The notes beneath the pieces were generated by a model. It did not search any database. It was not told the origin of the DNA and was given only the letters and a program-made list of their open reading frames with translations. The position numbers and the translations under genes were made by a program. Below, one piece after another: positions 21,216-32,424 of a DNA stretch of 64,000 nucleotides. Origin of the DNA: Ceriagrion tenellum (Eukaryota; Arthropoda; Insecta; Odonata; Coenagrionidae); assembly GCA_963169105.1 (NCBI GenBank), contig OY720641.1, positions 73,855,496-73,919,495 of the forward strand, in the 5' to 3' direction. Position 1 is the first letter of the stretch; each line of letters starts with the position of its first letter.

Positions 21216-22534
21216 CGAGGTGTGTTCAAAAAGTAAGGTGACTTGATATTTTGACGAAAAAATATTTATTTATTCTTCAATGTTCAAGTTGTCCCCTTAA
21301 AGTAATCCCCCCCAGATATAATACACTTGTGCCAACGCTTTTTCCAATCCTCGAAGCAATTCTGATAAGCACTTTTTGGTATAGCCTTGAGCTCTTCCAG
21401 AGATGCAGTCTTTATCTCCTCAATCGTTGCAAATCTCCGTACTTCCATAGGTCTATTCAGTTTTGGGAACTGGAAAACGTCGCAGGGGGCCAAATCCAGT
21501 GAATATGGTGGCTGAGGCATGATTGTGGTGTTGTTTTTGGCCAAAAAATCTCTCACAAGCAACGATGAGTGAGCTGGTGCATTATTGTGATGCAAAAGCC
21601 ATGAATTGTTTTTCCACAATGCCGGACGTTTTTTTCGTATTGATTCTCGCAAACGGCGCATAACTTCAAGGTAATTCTCCTTATTGACCGTACGACCTTG
21701 TGGTAAGAACTCCTGATGCACTACACCACGGTAATCGAAGAAAACAGTGAGCAAAACCTTGACATTTGATCGAACTTGGCGTGCTTTTTTCGATCTTGGT
21801 TCTCCTGGGTACTTCCATTGGGACGACTGGGCTTTGGTTTCGACATCATAACCATATACCCATGATTCGTCACCAGTTAAAATCCTTTTGAGCAAATCAG
21901 GATCATCATTGACGCCATTCAGCAGCTCCTGAGCGATGCTCATGCGACGGTTCTTTTGGTCAAAATTAAGCAGTTTCGGAACGAACTTCGCTGACACACG
22001 TCTCATGCCCGAAACATCCGAAAAAATTGCATGGCACGAGCCAACCGATATGTCAACATCCTCGGCAACTTTTCTTATAATGATTCGACGATTTTTCAAA
22101 ACAATATTCTTCACTGCTTCAACGTTTTCATCTGTTGTTGACGTGCTGGGGCGTCCAGAGCGAGGTTCGTCATTGGAATCTTCTCGGGCATCTTGGAAGA
22201 GCGTGTATGACTTATAAACATTATTTTTACTCGGAGCAGACTCACCGTATGCCACTGTCAACATTGTAAGTGTTTTGGAGCTCTTAATTCCATTTTTTAC
22301 ACAAAATTTGATGCAAAATCTTTGATCCATTTTTTTAATAGCAGAAAATCGCCGAGGACACCAAAGTACGTCTAACATTTGTATCTGTCAATAAAAACTA
22401 AATATGTTATATAGTTTAAACTTAATAAAATGTTTGGGACATGTGTACCAACACAACAAAACAAAAAAATCTAAAATCGAATGTATGTTGCCCGCGAAAT
22501 TTACAAAGTCACCTTACTTTTTGAACACACCTCG
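21216..22534 (-). mobile_element. mariner-type transposon, complete (1,319 bp)
   Basis: Perfect 29-bp terminal inverted repeats, beginning CGAGGTGTGTTCAAAAAG, at 21216-21244 and 22506-22534. TA is duplicated at 21214-21215 and 22535-22536. The transposase is on the minus strand without stops or frameshifts. The ends, length and single gene are those of a full-length mariner. Inserted in the 3' UTR of a LINE. Confidence 0.97.
21284..22330 (-). CDS. mariner transposase, open frame, catalytic Asp-2 replaced by Asn
   Basis: Normally binds the inverted ends and catalyses excision and insertion at TA. The frame opens at 22378, but I start at the Met at 22330 (MDQRFCIKFC), giving 348 residues, the usual mariner size. 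Order: N-terminal HTH region (residues ~1-60), GRPSTSTT linker (~60), second HTH to ~110, WVPHEL-like site as KFVPKLL, catalytic TGDESWVYGYD (first Asp), then HHNNAPAHSS and YSLDLAPCDVF (third Asp), and C-terminal ISGGDYF. Spacing from the second catalytic position to the last Asp is 34, so DD34D type. The second position is Asn (codon AAT, complement of 21584-21586) where family members have Asp; YSPDLAP is YSLDLAP. Probably inactive despite the open frame. Confidence 0.95.
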   Translation of the reverse strand: MDQRFCIKFCVKNGIKSSKTLTMLTVAYGESAPSKNNVYKSYTLFQDAREDSNDEPRSGRPSTSTTDENVEAVKNIVLKNRRIIIRKVAEDVDISVGSCHAIFSDVSGMRRVSAKFVPKLLNFDQKNRRMSIAQELLNGVNDDPDLLKRILTGDESWVYGYDVETKAQSSQWKYPGEPRSKKARQVRSNVKVLLTVFFDYRGVVHQEFLPQGRTVNKENYLEVMRRLRESIRKKRPALWKNNSWLLHHNNAPAHSSLLVRDFLAKNNTTIMPQPPYSLDLAPCDVFQFPKLNRPMEVRRFATIEEIKTASLEELKAIPKSAYQNCFEDWKKRWHKCIISGGDYFKGTT

Positions 22535-22610
22535 TACACGGCTGGCGTCATAACACCCCTGCCACACGCCGATACGGAAGCTCGCAGGGTAGTATAGTGA
22601 TGTAGATGTA
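22535..22610 (+). repeat. LINE 3' tail, right of mariner
   Basis: TACACGGCTGG..., CCTGCCACACGCC, GCTCGCAGGGTAGTAT and TGATGTAGATGTA follow mariner directly and match the end of the LINE at 38582-39385 (TTTACACGGCTGG...GTAGATGTA). This shows that the mariner target was LINE sequence. Confidence 0.8.
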
Positions 22611-24060
22611 ATCTTGTGGCACGGATTTTCAGATAAAACAAGAAAAATATTTCCAAAAGACCCTTAGATACTTAAGAAACTTTCGAAATCAAAATAATCA
22701 TTAATATTAAGAATTAATTTTATGCCATAACAGCGGATATATTCCTAAAACTCACATTTGTGAATGCTACGAGTCAAGCCGTTTGAAAATAATGGTACAT
22801 TTCAAGGGAAACAGTTTTAATTCCACTTGCTTCTGGTACCAGACTAGTTTCAATGTTTTTTTTTTACAATTTTATCTAAACTATGCTTATCGGTGTATTG
22901 CAATGGATCTTTTTCGTTCGTTTCCATTTTGTATAATATGTGGATTATGTGGATGTGACATTCTGTTTTTGAGTCTAATGATAGTTTGAGGAAGGTTTCG
23001 CTTAATAAAAAATTTGTCTATTTAAGGCGATTTACTGAGAATGAGATTTCATCTTCCTAATGGCGGCAGAATATGTCCTCACCACCATAAGCACTTCTCA
23101 GTTTTCACTTCCTCCCAAGAATGCAAATAAATTTCATGTTATCTGTAGCTGTATTTTTGCTTTAAACCTTTATATGCTACCATTGCTGAACTCATGGTCC
23201 CCATGTTCAGTGGATACATTGCATATCCATAATGAGTGGGACGATGGTTATAAGTCGTATTCTATGTAAAATTTCTGTATCGGACGTTACATCCCTTACC
23301 GTGACATAATTTATTTTGTAAAATAGCTGTTAGTAGGATGGCCGTGTTTTTTCATGGTAAGAGCGTGCCAGGTGCGGAATAACCCATGCCAAACACACAC
23401 CCTTCAGATGACTAGCGGGATAGTGTGTGAATGTAGACGCGTGAGAATAAGCAATTTTTAAAATTATAAATTTTATTATCTCTTTAACTGTTTCACCTGA
23501 GTATCAGTTTCGCCTGCATCACGATGGAGTCAGATGATCACATCAGCGTTATAAGTCCTATAGTCCTATACTTTATAAATCTATACTCCTTTAATCCTAT
23601 ACTTTTCAATAAACCAGGTTCCTTCTTATTTTTCTCTCTCTATATTTTTTCGACAGATGTGATACGCTGATTTTTGTAATTATTTCACTGATCTATTCTT
23701 TTATGGATCTGATCTTCTCGTAATATATTGCGATTAGCGGAATTGCAATGAGTCTCAAGACTGTTTATCTACTAATAATTGTTAACAACGGTATGGCAAT
23801 GTACTTGGCGGTTTGCGCATGTCATGTGAGGTCTCACATCCTACCACAAACACATGAAGTGGTTTGCAGGGTACCGCGTATTCGTAGACATAAACGCAAA
23901 GACAAGGCTGCCGCTGTCGTACGACGGTCGACGGAAGCGAGACACTGATTATGGGTATGACTGGCGGTGGAGAATACACAGTGTCATGTATATCTAAGTA
24001 AACATTAATTAACAGAGGAATAAAATAACGTTGTCAACTCCAATTGTGAGTATTAATTTC
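22611..24060. other. No gene recognised
   Basis: About 1.45 kb, AT-rich. Short frames (22783-22989 plus; 23748-23948 plus) lack motifs or splice context. Confidence 0.4.
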
Positions 24061-24067
24061 CGGTGAC

Positions 24068-24100
24068 CTGAAGATGGCACAATGTGTCGAAACCCGGGTA
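24068..24100 (+). ncRNA. Hammerhead-like motif
   Basis: CTGAAGA (24068-24074), extra T, stem II GGCAC / AAT / GTGTC (five pairs including one G-U), GAAAC (24089-24093), CCGG, GTA. The core fits CUGANGA with N=A, and GUA is an allowed cleavage triplet. No adjacent stem I: the 3' side is an AT-rich palindrome (AATATAAAATTATATTTA). Probably a remnant. Confidence 0.5.
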
Positions 24101-24240
24101 AATATAAAATTATATTTACCCATCAATGACAATTACATGAAATACGCGTTGACAAAAAAATTCATTTGAAATTACTCTATGATATTAAGAATATGAAATT
24201 TTATTGTATTCTGAATCATTCTTTAATCTATTACAATAGC

Positions 24241-24435
24241 TGTAATAAGAACACACCCCTGTGTTTCCCTCTGGTTTATTATATTAAACTCTACTGCTTT
24301 TGGCTTTTATGCCATTATTAGGTACACAGAATAAATCAGGTGTACAGTATATTCCTGATTATGGCGTAGCAGCCGAAAATAATGGTGTTCAATTAAAAAC
24401 ATCAGTGGGAAACGCAAAGTTGTGTTCTTATTTCA
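24241..24435. repeat. Diverged fold-back with ~85-nt arms
   Basis: Left arm 24241-24325 (AATAAGAACACACCCCTG...TGCCATTATTAGG) and right arm 24350-24435 (complement with AATAATGG, GGGAAACGC, TGTGTTCTTATT) are recognisably inverted copies with many differences. A decayed MITE or terminal remnant. Confidence 0.55.
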
Positions 24436-24889
24436 ACTATGGAAATATGCCATGAAGTGAGATGTTCATCTCACGATTATTTCTCTATTACCATTGGTTT
24501 GTGGTAATAAAAATGGACGTGAACGTTCGGAATTCATTTTTTTAATTCGCACAAGCTCACACAACCACACTCTTTCTTCTCCTCAATTGTTCTCATCGCC
24601 TCCTGTTACCACCCGGGAGTCGGCTTGTAGCGTGACGCTAGGATTTCATAAAGTTACCCCCAATACTAGATAAATATATTAAAAATTTCTTGTGACTTCA
24701 AAATTTCCTTCCATTGTGTTGGGCCTCTACGCAACGATGTTGATGAAGATGAGTGGTTGAAAGTAAAAAAGCGAGGCGAAACTCTTCTACTTGAGTATAG
24801 TACGACTGATAGCCGCGTTCCTGATCACCTATATCGCACATTGCCCTCATTTGGGGCTAGAGTTGACACTTAAATGAGGTCATCCTCTA

Positions 24890-24990
24890 GTGTTTACACA
24901 ATTGTGAGAAATTCACAGTGGAAAAATTGTTCGCCTGGACTGGGAATAGAACCCAGATCCCTCGATTTCGCGCTGAGTACTCTAACCAAA
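24890..24990 (-). mobile_element. tRNA-derived SINE (family S1) fragment
   Basis: Minus strand: TTAGAGTACTCAGCGCG (A-box region), AATCGAGGGATC, B-box GGGTTCTATTCCC, then CAGGCGAACAATTTTTCCAC and TGTGAATTTCTCAC. The same order occurs at 32425-32530 and 34715-34815. Confidence 0.65.
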
Positions 24991-25954
24991 AACAAAACAA
25001 AAAATAATTTTTACCTTTCAGTGCTATTTTTTCGCAAATTGAACATGGAATCACAACGTTTTTGGTAGAATGGGAAAAGCACGTGGAAAAGTTATATTTT
25101 TCCATCTAATTCAAATGCCATTTTCGTGGAAACTGTATCTATGAAACAAATAGCTTTGGAAAATTGATTTGAAATAAAATAAATGCATCTTACCGCTTTA
25201 TTTTTGAGCAATTTGCTAATATCTGCTACAATTTTAAGTGCAAATGTGATCATTTTCCAGGTATGAAAGCTTGAATTAATTACTTTTCGGTATACCTGCA
25301 ATGTTTGAAGAGCTAATGAGAACATAGTTGGCCCATAAAATTAGTGGTGTGGACAAATTTTTAAAGCTCTCATGCTCTCAATACAAGCATTATTTTCAAA
25401 CCAAAAGAGACTAGGCGTGAGTATAAATAAAGGCTATCCTATTACTTTTAATAATGAGATTTAGGTCGACTGAACGAAACTCCGTTGGAACCCGGAAGAG
25501 TTTCGCTTGCTTGCGAAGGCAGAATAAAACAGCGTGAACGGTTCATGAGCAAATATTTGTGTTCACAGTGTCCAGACTGGGAAATAGAGCGCATTAAGTC
25601 CAAGCGCAAGAAACCGAAAATCAGGCTTCTTTCAGAGTGGTGGTAGAGGAGGGTAAAATTCATGCCACGAACGGTCTCGAATAAATCTCTCCTTAAGGTT
25701 TATGCGGCGGGCAGATATTATTTCAATTTTTTCTTCCGGGGTTTGGCCGCTTTGTTTTTCTGACAGCGTTTCATGTCCTATCCTCGAGGTGTCTTCTGGT
25801 CGAAAATGACGACCTAATGGCATCTTCGAGATGAAGACGCTTTCAGGTTGTCTTCATGTTCAGGTTGATGAAGAATGCTGACTCCAACACTCAACCGGGA
25901 GATCCCCTGCCCGCGGTTGGAAGTCTGGAAGCTTCCCTTCGAAGCGTAAGCCAA
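24991..25954. other. No gene; contains a retroelement-end-like stretch
   Basis: 25670-25840 on the minus strand has CGAAGATGCC, a GGTCG..CGACC hairpin and AGAAGAC, resembling a decayed version of the hammerhead/Penelope-end motif, followed by a 63-codon frame with no known motif. Otherwise nothing recognised. Confidence 0.35.
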
Positions 25955-26026
25955 TTCACCACCAGCTTTGGGAGTAATCCCAATTTTCCAATATTTCCAT
26001 GAGAGTAATCCCAAAGCTGGTGGTGG
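25955..26026. repeat. Small palindrome, 17-bp perfect arms
   Basis: CACCACCAGCTTTGGGA (from 25957) and TCCCAAAGCTGGTGGTG (to 26024) are exact complements. GAGTAATCCC occurs in direct orientation on both sides of the loop, so the centre is not symmetric. Confidence 0.6.
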
Positions 26027-26439
26027 AGGGGACTGACAATTTCAAGGACATCCAGCAGCCAACGTTTCATGAAGGAATTGTCAAAAATACTGACGATTAC
26101 TGCATGGTGTTAGCACAACTCGATAAATTTACAAACGTGCCCAAATATGTTTGCTCCACGAGAGACTATTAGTATGCGTAACTCACAGACTTTACAGATT
26201 CCACAGTCTCTATTGGAGTATTTTGTATGTAACAGCTGTATTGATTTTACTGTACTGTATTATAAACTACAGTATCGTCTAAAACTAATGAGGGGAGAGA
26301 AATTTTTTATGCAAGTCATTGACTAATATACACGGGCGAAATGGGTCTAGTATTGCTGGAGAAAAGACAACTCATTGATCACTGAGATCTGGAAAAAAAT
26401 CACTGAGAAATCGACGTATCCAATCCTCTTTTTTTTGTT

Positions 26440-27250
26440 TACTCCGCATGGTTTTCATTTGAACATGTTTTTTCTGGAGGAACCTTGTAAATGCTTTCTT
26501 GTAATAAATAAATCTCGTGTCAATTTGCTTGCTCGACCCATCTTATATAGGACATCACGAAGGAAGAGAGCAAGCTGTCTTTCGCAAGATCTACCTGTTT
26601 GGTAGCCGCTCTGACTACCATGGAAGAAGTCTCGATTATCTGGGAGTTTCATACTCCTTATGACGACAATGTGCTCGAGAATCTTGTATAAAATCGATAT
26701 TTACCATAAGCCGATAATTATGGGTCATGTTTGTTTTCTTTTATTATGATAATTATGGGTCATGTTTAATTATCGGTATGATATTGGCCATTTCACAGTC
26801 CTAAAGTACCTTGCATACGCATAATGATTTGCAGAATACGTTTTCTAAGAATTGAGCGATCTTTGGTGATAGATCTTTGAGCACACATTCAGATATTCCT
26901 CCTAGACCTGGGGAATAGTTAATTTTTAACGGACGTAGTCAAGTTATTCCATCACTTTGAGTGATGATGTCAGCCATCGTCTCATTAATTGCTGGAATGT
27001 CTGAATCATGCGCAGTGTCCTCCTTAGAGTGTGCATTTTCGAAATTGTTGTTTAAAATGTTGACTATTTCGATACTGTGGAAGGCAACTTTTCCGTTTTC
27101 GTGCGATAGAAACTCGTTGAAGATTTGTCCTGTAGCCCTCTCGCGTAAGATCAGAATGACTTGGTGTTCTTTTAAAGTAATTCAGCAAGTATTTTTTCAT
27201 GGAGTTTTGTTGCATTCTGTAGCCAAACATCCCAAAAACCTCTAGACTGG
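26440..27250 (-). pseudogene. CR1/Jockey-like LINE, fingers-palm part of reverse transcriptase
   Basis: On the minus strand, running from 27250 down through several frame changes: FLSHENGKVAFHS, NNNFENAHSKEDT, PGLGGISECVLKDLSPKIAQ (matching the P-G-x-D-G-I/V-x-x-x-L-K motif), CEMANIIPI (W-x-x-A-x-V-x-P-I/V motif), ILEHIV and GYQTGRSCERQLALF (H-G-F-x-x-G-R-S motif). These are motifs 1-3 of the reverse transcriptase in CR1/Jockey LINEs. The catalytic FADD region is not found. Stops and a 35-bp tandem duplication (26713-26767) show decay. Confidence 0.7.
26713..26767. repeat. 35-bp-period local duplication inside the LINE
   Basis: GATAATTATGGGTCATGTTT occurs at 26713-26732 and again at 26748-26767. 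Confidence 0.8.
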
Positions 27251-28338
27251 GAAAGAAACCATGGAACAACTTGGTATTGTTGTAATGTGTGGGAAAATTG
27301 AGGTATTCAGAAGACTGTGATATATCATGCCTTATGGATGTAAGAAAACAGATTCCGGAAACAATGTCATCCTGCAAGCATCTTCTGACCTGAAGACGCC
27401 AGGAGAATGTCCAGCCAGGAGGCAGGACACCATCAGCTGCCGCTGGAGAAATTGTTGTCACCAAAAGGCACCGCGCGAAGGGACACCCGAGAGCTGACAT
27501 GAGTTTCAAAAACTTAAACACCGCTGACACCTTCGTACTGTGTAATGAGTTTAGGAAGAGGTACTTGACGTCTTTGGATGAGACGATAGGATTATTTATG
27601 GAATACAATGCTTTCGGAACTAGTAAAACTTCTTCAGGCCGTTCGTAGCATGGTATAAATAGATGAGCTCTTATTCGATTGGGTTCGTCGCGATCGGTGG
27701 CCATTACGGGGAATCTGTAAACTTCCGCGCTGTCTCTACATCTCGCGTCTCAGAAGTGATTGCGTGCTGATTTTGGTGCCAAGTGATAGGCGAAAATCCG
27801 CAGGCTATACCTCTTCTCCTTCAGTTCCTTATTTCCATATCTTTCTCTCCTCTGGATGGTGTTTAAGCACCCCTCTCCTCTTTCCCTCTCGGCTCAGAAG
27901 CTCGTGGAATGATTTGTGGTTTCTGATGTTGTCATTGATTTGTTGCAACAACGCTATCTGACCAGTTTACCTTCGCCAAATAACATTATTCCCCATGAAT
28001 AAAACTCACGCACAGAGTCGCCGACGTTTCTCGAAGTACCCGTATTTACCTTTAATGATGAGCTGGTCTAATGCGAAGGAGCTGGTCTTCCCATTTCGCC
28101 AAAGCATTCATTCAGTAGTAAATGGAAATAAGAATAGCAATATTTCGAAAATGGGCCTTTCAAAAGACATTTTTTTCTGAGTTTCAAAATTTTGGTTACT
28201 TCTGGGCGCTTTATAATATTCATTACCCCTGGATATATTATTTCATGATAATGAAATGAAAGAAAGGCGGGAAAAATCGCGCTTGAACCTCCGCCGGGCT
28301 ATATATGTGGCCAAAAATGCATCGTGAGCTATTCAGAC
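27251..28338. other. No gene recognised; long minus frame is not convincing
   Basis: A 226-codon minus frame (27024-27704) overlaps the LINE remnant at its 3' end in a different frame from the recognisable protein. Its remainder has no motif. 27900-27969 shares GTCATTGATTTGTTGC and ACCAGTTTA with 29534-29594, a small dispersed repeat. Confidence 0.4.
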
Positions 28339-28373
28339 CTGATGAAGCGAGCTGGAACGCTCGCGAAACTGTC
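28339..28373 (+). ncRNA. Hammerhead-like motif, variant
   Basis: CTGATGA (28339-28345), extra base A instead of T, stem II GCGAGC / TGGAAC / GCTCGC (six perfect pairs, 28347-28364), GAAAC, then TGTC, where other copies have four bases and GUH. A cleavage triplet at the normal spacing is not present, so this copy is probably inactive. Confidence 0.4.
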
Positions 28374-28494
28374 ATCACAAAATGACAAAACGCAGAAGGT
28401 ATCCCGAAAGCCATCATGAATCAATAGAAACTACTAATTTTTTAATTTCTGACTAGCACTTTTTTTTTAGCTATTCCTCATTGTTTTAATACAT

Positions 28495-28975
28495 CTACAT
28501 CTACGTGATACCCTGCGAGCCACCACGAGGGTGTGTGGCAGGGGGTGAAGATTACCAAACATGCACTATTGACATGCAAGTAGGATATTTAAGGGAGATA
28601 TGCTAGAAAATAGGGTCACATGGAGCTAGATGGTTAGTATCTACATAATAAGGAAGGGATTATTGGTTGTTATTACATGCGTCATGCACTACAGACTACT
28701 CTTAACTATATTTCACCTACCTATCCCTTTGCTACGCTGCCTATTGTTCTCTCTTATAGTACGCGGGAAAAATGACATGTTAAATCTATCGGTACGACAA
28801 TCTCTCTCTCTAATCTTGTTAAGATGATCAAACCTAGCATAATACGCAGAGGTTCTCAATTTATATCTAACGTCATCTGTGAACAAAACGGTTTCGAATT
28901 TACTTAAAAGGTTTAACCTAAATTTTAACCTGCGTTCTGATAGTAATTCCCATCCTAGTTCTTCTATTAAGCTCG
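28495..28975 (-). pseudogene. CR1-like LINE 3' end with gatgtag tail
   Basis: Plus strand starts ACATCTACATCTACGTGAT, CTGCGAGCCACCACGAGG, TGTGTGGCAGGGGGTG (LINE tail reversed), then a degraded C-terminal coding part (CGATAGTAATTCCCATCCTAG corresponds to the L-G-W-E-x-L-x-x-R-R region on the minus strand). Similar to 44336-44570. Confidence 0.65.
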
Positions 28976-28979
28976 TATA

Positions 28980-29165
28980 ATAATGCCTCTGGAGTGCACA
29001 CCACTACCATTTCTTCTTGTAAATGTTTGAAATTTCTTGACAAATATCTTGAAACATGGTGAGGTACGTGGCTAGACTTTTGATTTCTTTAGAATGGTGT
29101 AAAAAGTTTATTTAAAAAAAGCCAAATTTCATTTAATTCAATGCAAAACGATATCCACCAACCTC
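28980..29165 (+). repeat. R3-related fragment
   Basis: GCCTCTGGAGTGCACACC.CTACCATTT, GACAAATATCTTG, ATGGTG, AAAATGAGACC-like and AAACGATAT follow the order of 16635-16810 in R3 copy 1 with many substitutions. Confidence 0.45.
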
Positions 29166-29533
29166 CATCAAGTCTTCTCGAGGTTGCTTGTGGCCAATAA
29201 ACGAATTCCACCAATTTTCTCAAGGAAATGATCTGGTTATGTCACAAGCATGACTTAATGTGTTGATTCATGAGAATTTTTCAATGTAGCGCACATATTT
29301 CGTTTGTTTTGTGTTCAAGCCTCGGCTCAAAAATTCCCGATTTGGTTTTTTTATATTTGTAGGAGGAAGAAAGAAAATATTTCATGACTTTTATTTACGC
29401 GTGCCTACTCCATGGAATGAGCGTTTCGCCAGAAGTCCTTCCTTGAGACCGGCTCCCGAGGATGGTGCTCCCGTCCCACTGCGATGCACTCACGTCGGTC
29501 TGATAAGCTCTTATAATGTACGTGCACTCGCTG

Positions 29534-29594
29534 GCTCGTGGATTCACCAAAGGGTGTCATTGATTTGTTGCGACAACTTTACCTGACCAGTTTA
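29534..29594 (+). repeat. Small dispersed repeat, partner of 27900-27969
   Basis: Shares GCTCGTGGA, GTCATTGATTTGTTGC, ACAAC and CTGACCAGTTTA in the same order with 27900-27969. Confidence 0.5.
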
Positions 29595-29599
29595 GGGAA

Positions 29600-32424
29600 G
29601 CCTTAATGCGTGATTTAGGTTAACGGCTTTTTAATGGAGACGAGTTGTCTGATATTATCAATGAATACGCCTCGGGGATAGCGAATCCGTTTGATAGAGG
29701 TTATGTCGTTGAGTGCGATGATGGTGCGGCAGTGAGTTTCATATTGAAAGTTGCTATGACAAGCGTGTATGTGTAAAGTCAAAGTTTTTCGCTGATGATG
29801 GAGAGTCTTTGTTAGACCAGCGAAGCCTGTATCGTACTAATGTCTAACCCAATTAAATAACTCACCTTATTTATATTTACACTGAAAACGATAGATAGTC
29901 GGTCATTGTGACCAGGATTTAGCGTGAGATATGAGAGTAAGTTTTATCCTGAATTTTATTATATTGGTTGCAGTCTATATTTATCATTTCCGGAGAAATA
30001 CCCATGAAGTAAATGAGTCATATGTGAGTTTATAAAATGGTTTAATATAAGCGATCATTTATATGCATATAAATATGGGTAAAATATGGGTGAAAAGATA
30101 TGGAGACAGACACAGATTTGTGTTAACAGATTTTAAAGTTGCAATTGCTTTGAACACCTCAACTTCAATCTGCATCGAAAAGTCGAGCAGGAAAATTTTT
30201 CAAATCGTTTATGAAACTCGTGTACACTAAGATTTGGGGCGGAGAATCCAAAAATTTGGTGGCCATGAATAAGAACGACTTCCATGATTTAAGCACGAGG
30301 GTTCAGGTAGCGTAGAATACTGCCAGTGAATTGGAAGTTTACATGAAAATTTGAGGGCTGAAAACGGATTGTTGAGTTGCTACACTACTACAATTTAGGG
30401 TGGTCCTTATTTTTCGATTTTTCGAATTTCTTTCGAGACACCCCCTCATTTTGTGCCAATTGGTGTAAAAACATGTCCTGTTTAATAGTATCGCAATTGG
30501 ATAACGGGAAGACGTGCCGCATCGCACTCAAAGTTGTGAAATTTTGGCATTTTTGGCTATTTTTCGGACATTGATGGCCATAAGAAGGTGCTGCTATTTT
30601 TCAACTGATTTTCTCTGGTAACAAACGACTCATTGTACATTCGACATGCTACACCTATAATATTTTTCAATTCTGACTGTTGGTTACCGAGATACGGCCC
30701 CAAGAGTGAGCGCGTGCTACCCCGAGTGTCGCCCTCTTGGGCCAATGCTCGAAGCTCCCAAGTCCGCTGCTGCTTTCGGCGTTAGTCCTATTCCTTCGAC
30801 AAAATGAATGTTTATGCGATATTTATTAACTTATTTTAAATTTGTTAATGTCATTAAATTTAAAGATGCATATTTATTGAAAATTCAATGATTGCATCTT
30901 TATTTTTCTTTTAATGCAATAAACATTTTTGTCAGCACTCAACACACACCCATATACTCTGACGTACACCCCTGATAATTAAACACTGTTTTAAATTCAA
31001 ATTTAAATCAGCTAGCATGTTTGATTATTCTATATAACAATTTAAAATTCTTTCAAATTAAAAAAAAAGAGTCAAAGTTGATCAAAGGGAAGTCAATAAT
31101 TAATAAATTTCTCAATTCAATCTCATGATAGAACATCAGAAATGGTAAATTATGAGACTTTACTCCTCTTGAGTGTCGATTTTAACAATTTTTCAAATAA
31201 GCGGAAATAATTATGGCATCACATATGGTTGATGCACAGCTGTTCATGTGGAGGAACTATCGATACATGCTGTAATTATGATTTTAAAAATACATTTTTC
31301 TTAAGTGAAAGGATAATATGAAAAGTTTTCGGGGCGTTACTTGACATTTTTGCGAGAATAATATTGAAATTTGAGATTTCGATGCAGTAGGCTGAAATCG
31401 AAAGAAGCTGGTCAGAATTCCAAAAATGGACTTTTCAGTCTGGAAGTTGGAATTTAGCGTATCGACTCTCTTTTTATTGGTGCATAAGATGTGAAATTTC
31501 ATTTTTCATAGTTTTCGCCCATGACAATATAGATAGGCTTTTAAGTTGATAAAAATATACAAAAAAGCCGGAGTTGAGTTTTCGCTGAAAACTTGGTGAA
31601 GAGGTTACAGAAGTTTTTGGAGAAGATCAATTGAGTAAAACGTTATATATTTTCAAACAAAAGACCTTGATTCTCAATTTGTTGCAATTTTAAATGACAT
31701 AGAGGAATATTTCCTCTTCAAATAGGACAAAATGGCGAATCTCATTTTACACCGCTTTTCTGCTCTTGGGTAGAAAAATAGTTGAGTGGGACAGAGAAGA
31801 ACCGCAAGTGAGGTACATCACTAATTTTACTAAAGCTTCAGGAATACGAATCCGTTGAGAAAGTCTGCGACTGTATTCAACGCCGAAAATAAACTTTATT
31901 TTTCAATCGCGTGGCTAGTTCCAGCCTTGCGCGCCAGCTAATGGGAATACAGTGACCCGTCGGGTATCATTACACGCTCTACAGCCATGAAGCTAATGGC
32001 GATTTACTACCTCTTTACTGTGTAATGAACCACCAAGATATTATCAGAGTAATAAGAAGAGAATCCATTCTCTTTCACTTTGTCCACTAGCCCTAGTTGT
32101 CTCTCTTCGGATACATTTACGAAGGTAAACCTGGCATTTTGTGTTAAAATTTAGGGCTGTGGAAGATTAGTTTACCTTCTGTGGGTAACATGCAGATCCC
32201 ATTGAACATGTACACTTTTTTTTCCCAAATAATGACTTTTTATGGTCTTTTAGGTAGAAGATGTTTCTGGCTACGGGATATACTATGCAATGAGCAGACA
32301 AAGTCGTGCGCCATGCGCCACAGCCCGTGACGTAAAGAAAAACTTAGAACCTGAAGACATGTTCGTTCTTCTTGAACGATTTTTATTTATCGGGACCAGC
32401 CATGGATCAAAAAAAGTCCACACG
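29600..32424. other. No gene recognised (2.8 kb)
   Basis: AT-rich. 30390-30430 has TAGGGTGGTCCTTATTTTTC, a style of sequence I associate with arthropod repeats, but no second copy is in the window. A hairpin AAAGATGCA..TGCATCTTT lies near 30870-30900. Nothing else supported. Confidence 0.4.

Noticed and set aside
25858..25900. TTGATGAAGAATGC as a ribozyme core
   Set aside because: No GAAAC follows and no pairing stem II can be drawn.
27024..27704. 226-codon minus frame as a host gene
   Set aside because: Its 3' third overlaps recognisable LINE protein in another frame and the rest has no motif, start context or splice signals.
30339..30574. Opposed short frames near 30.4 kb as exons
   Set aside because: They overlap on both strands and lie in sequence that looks like a dispersed repeat.
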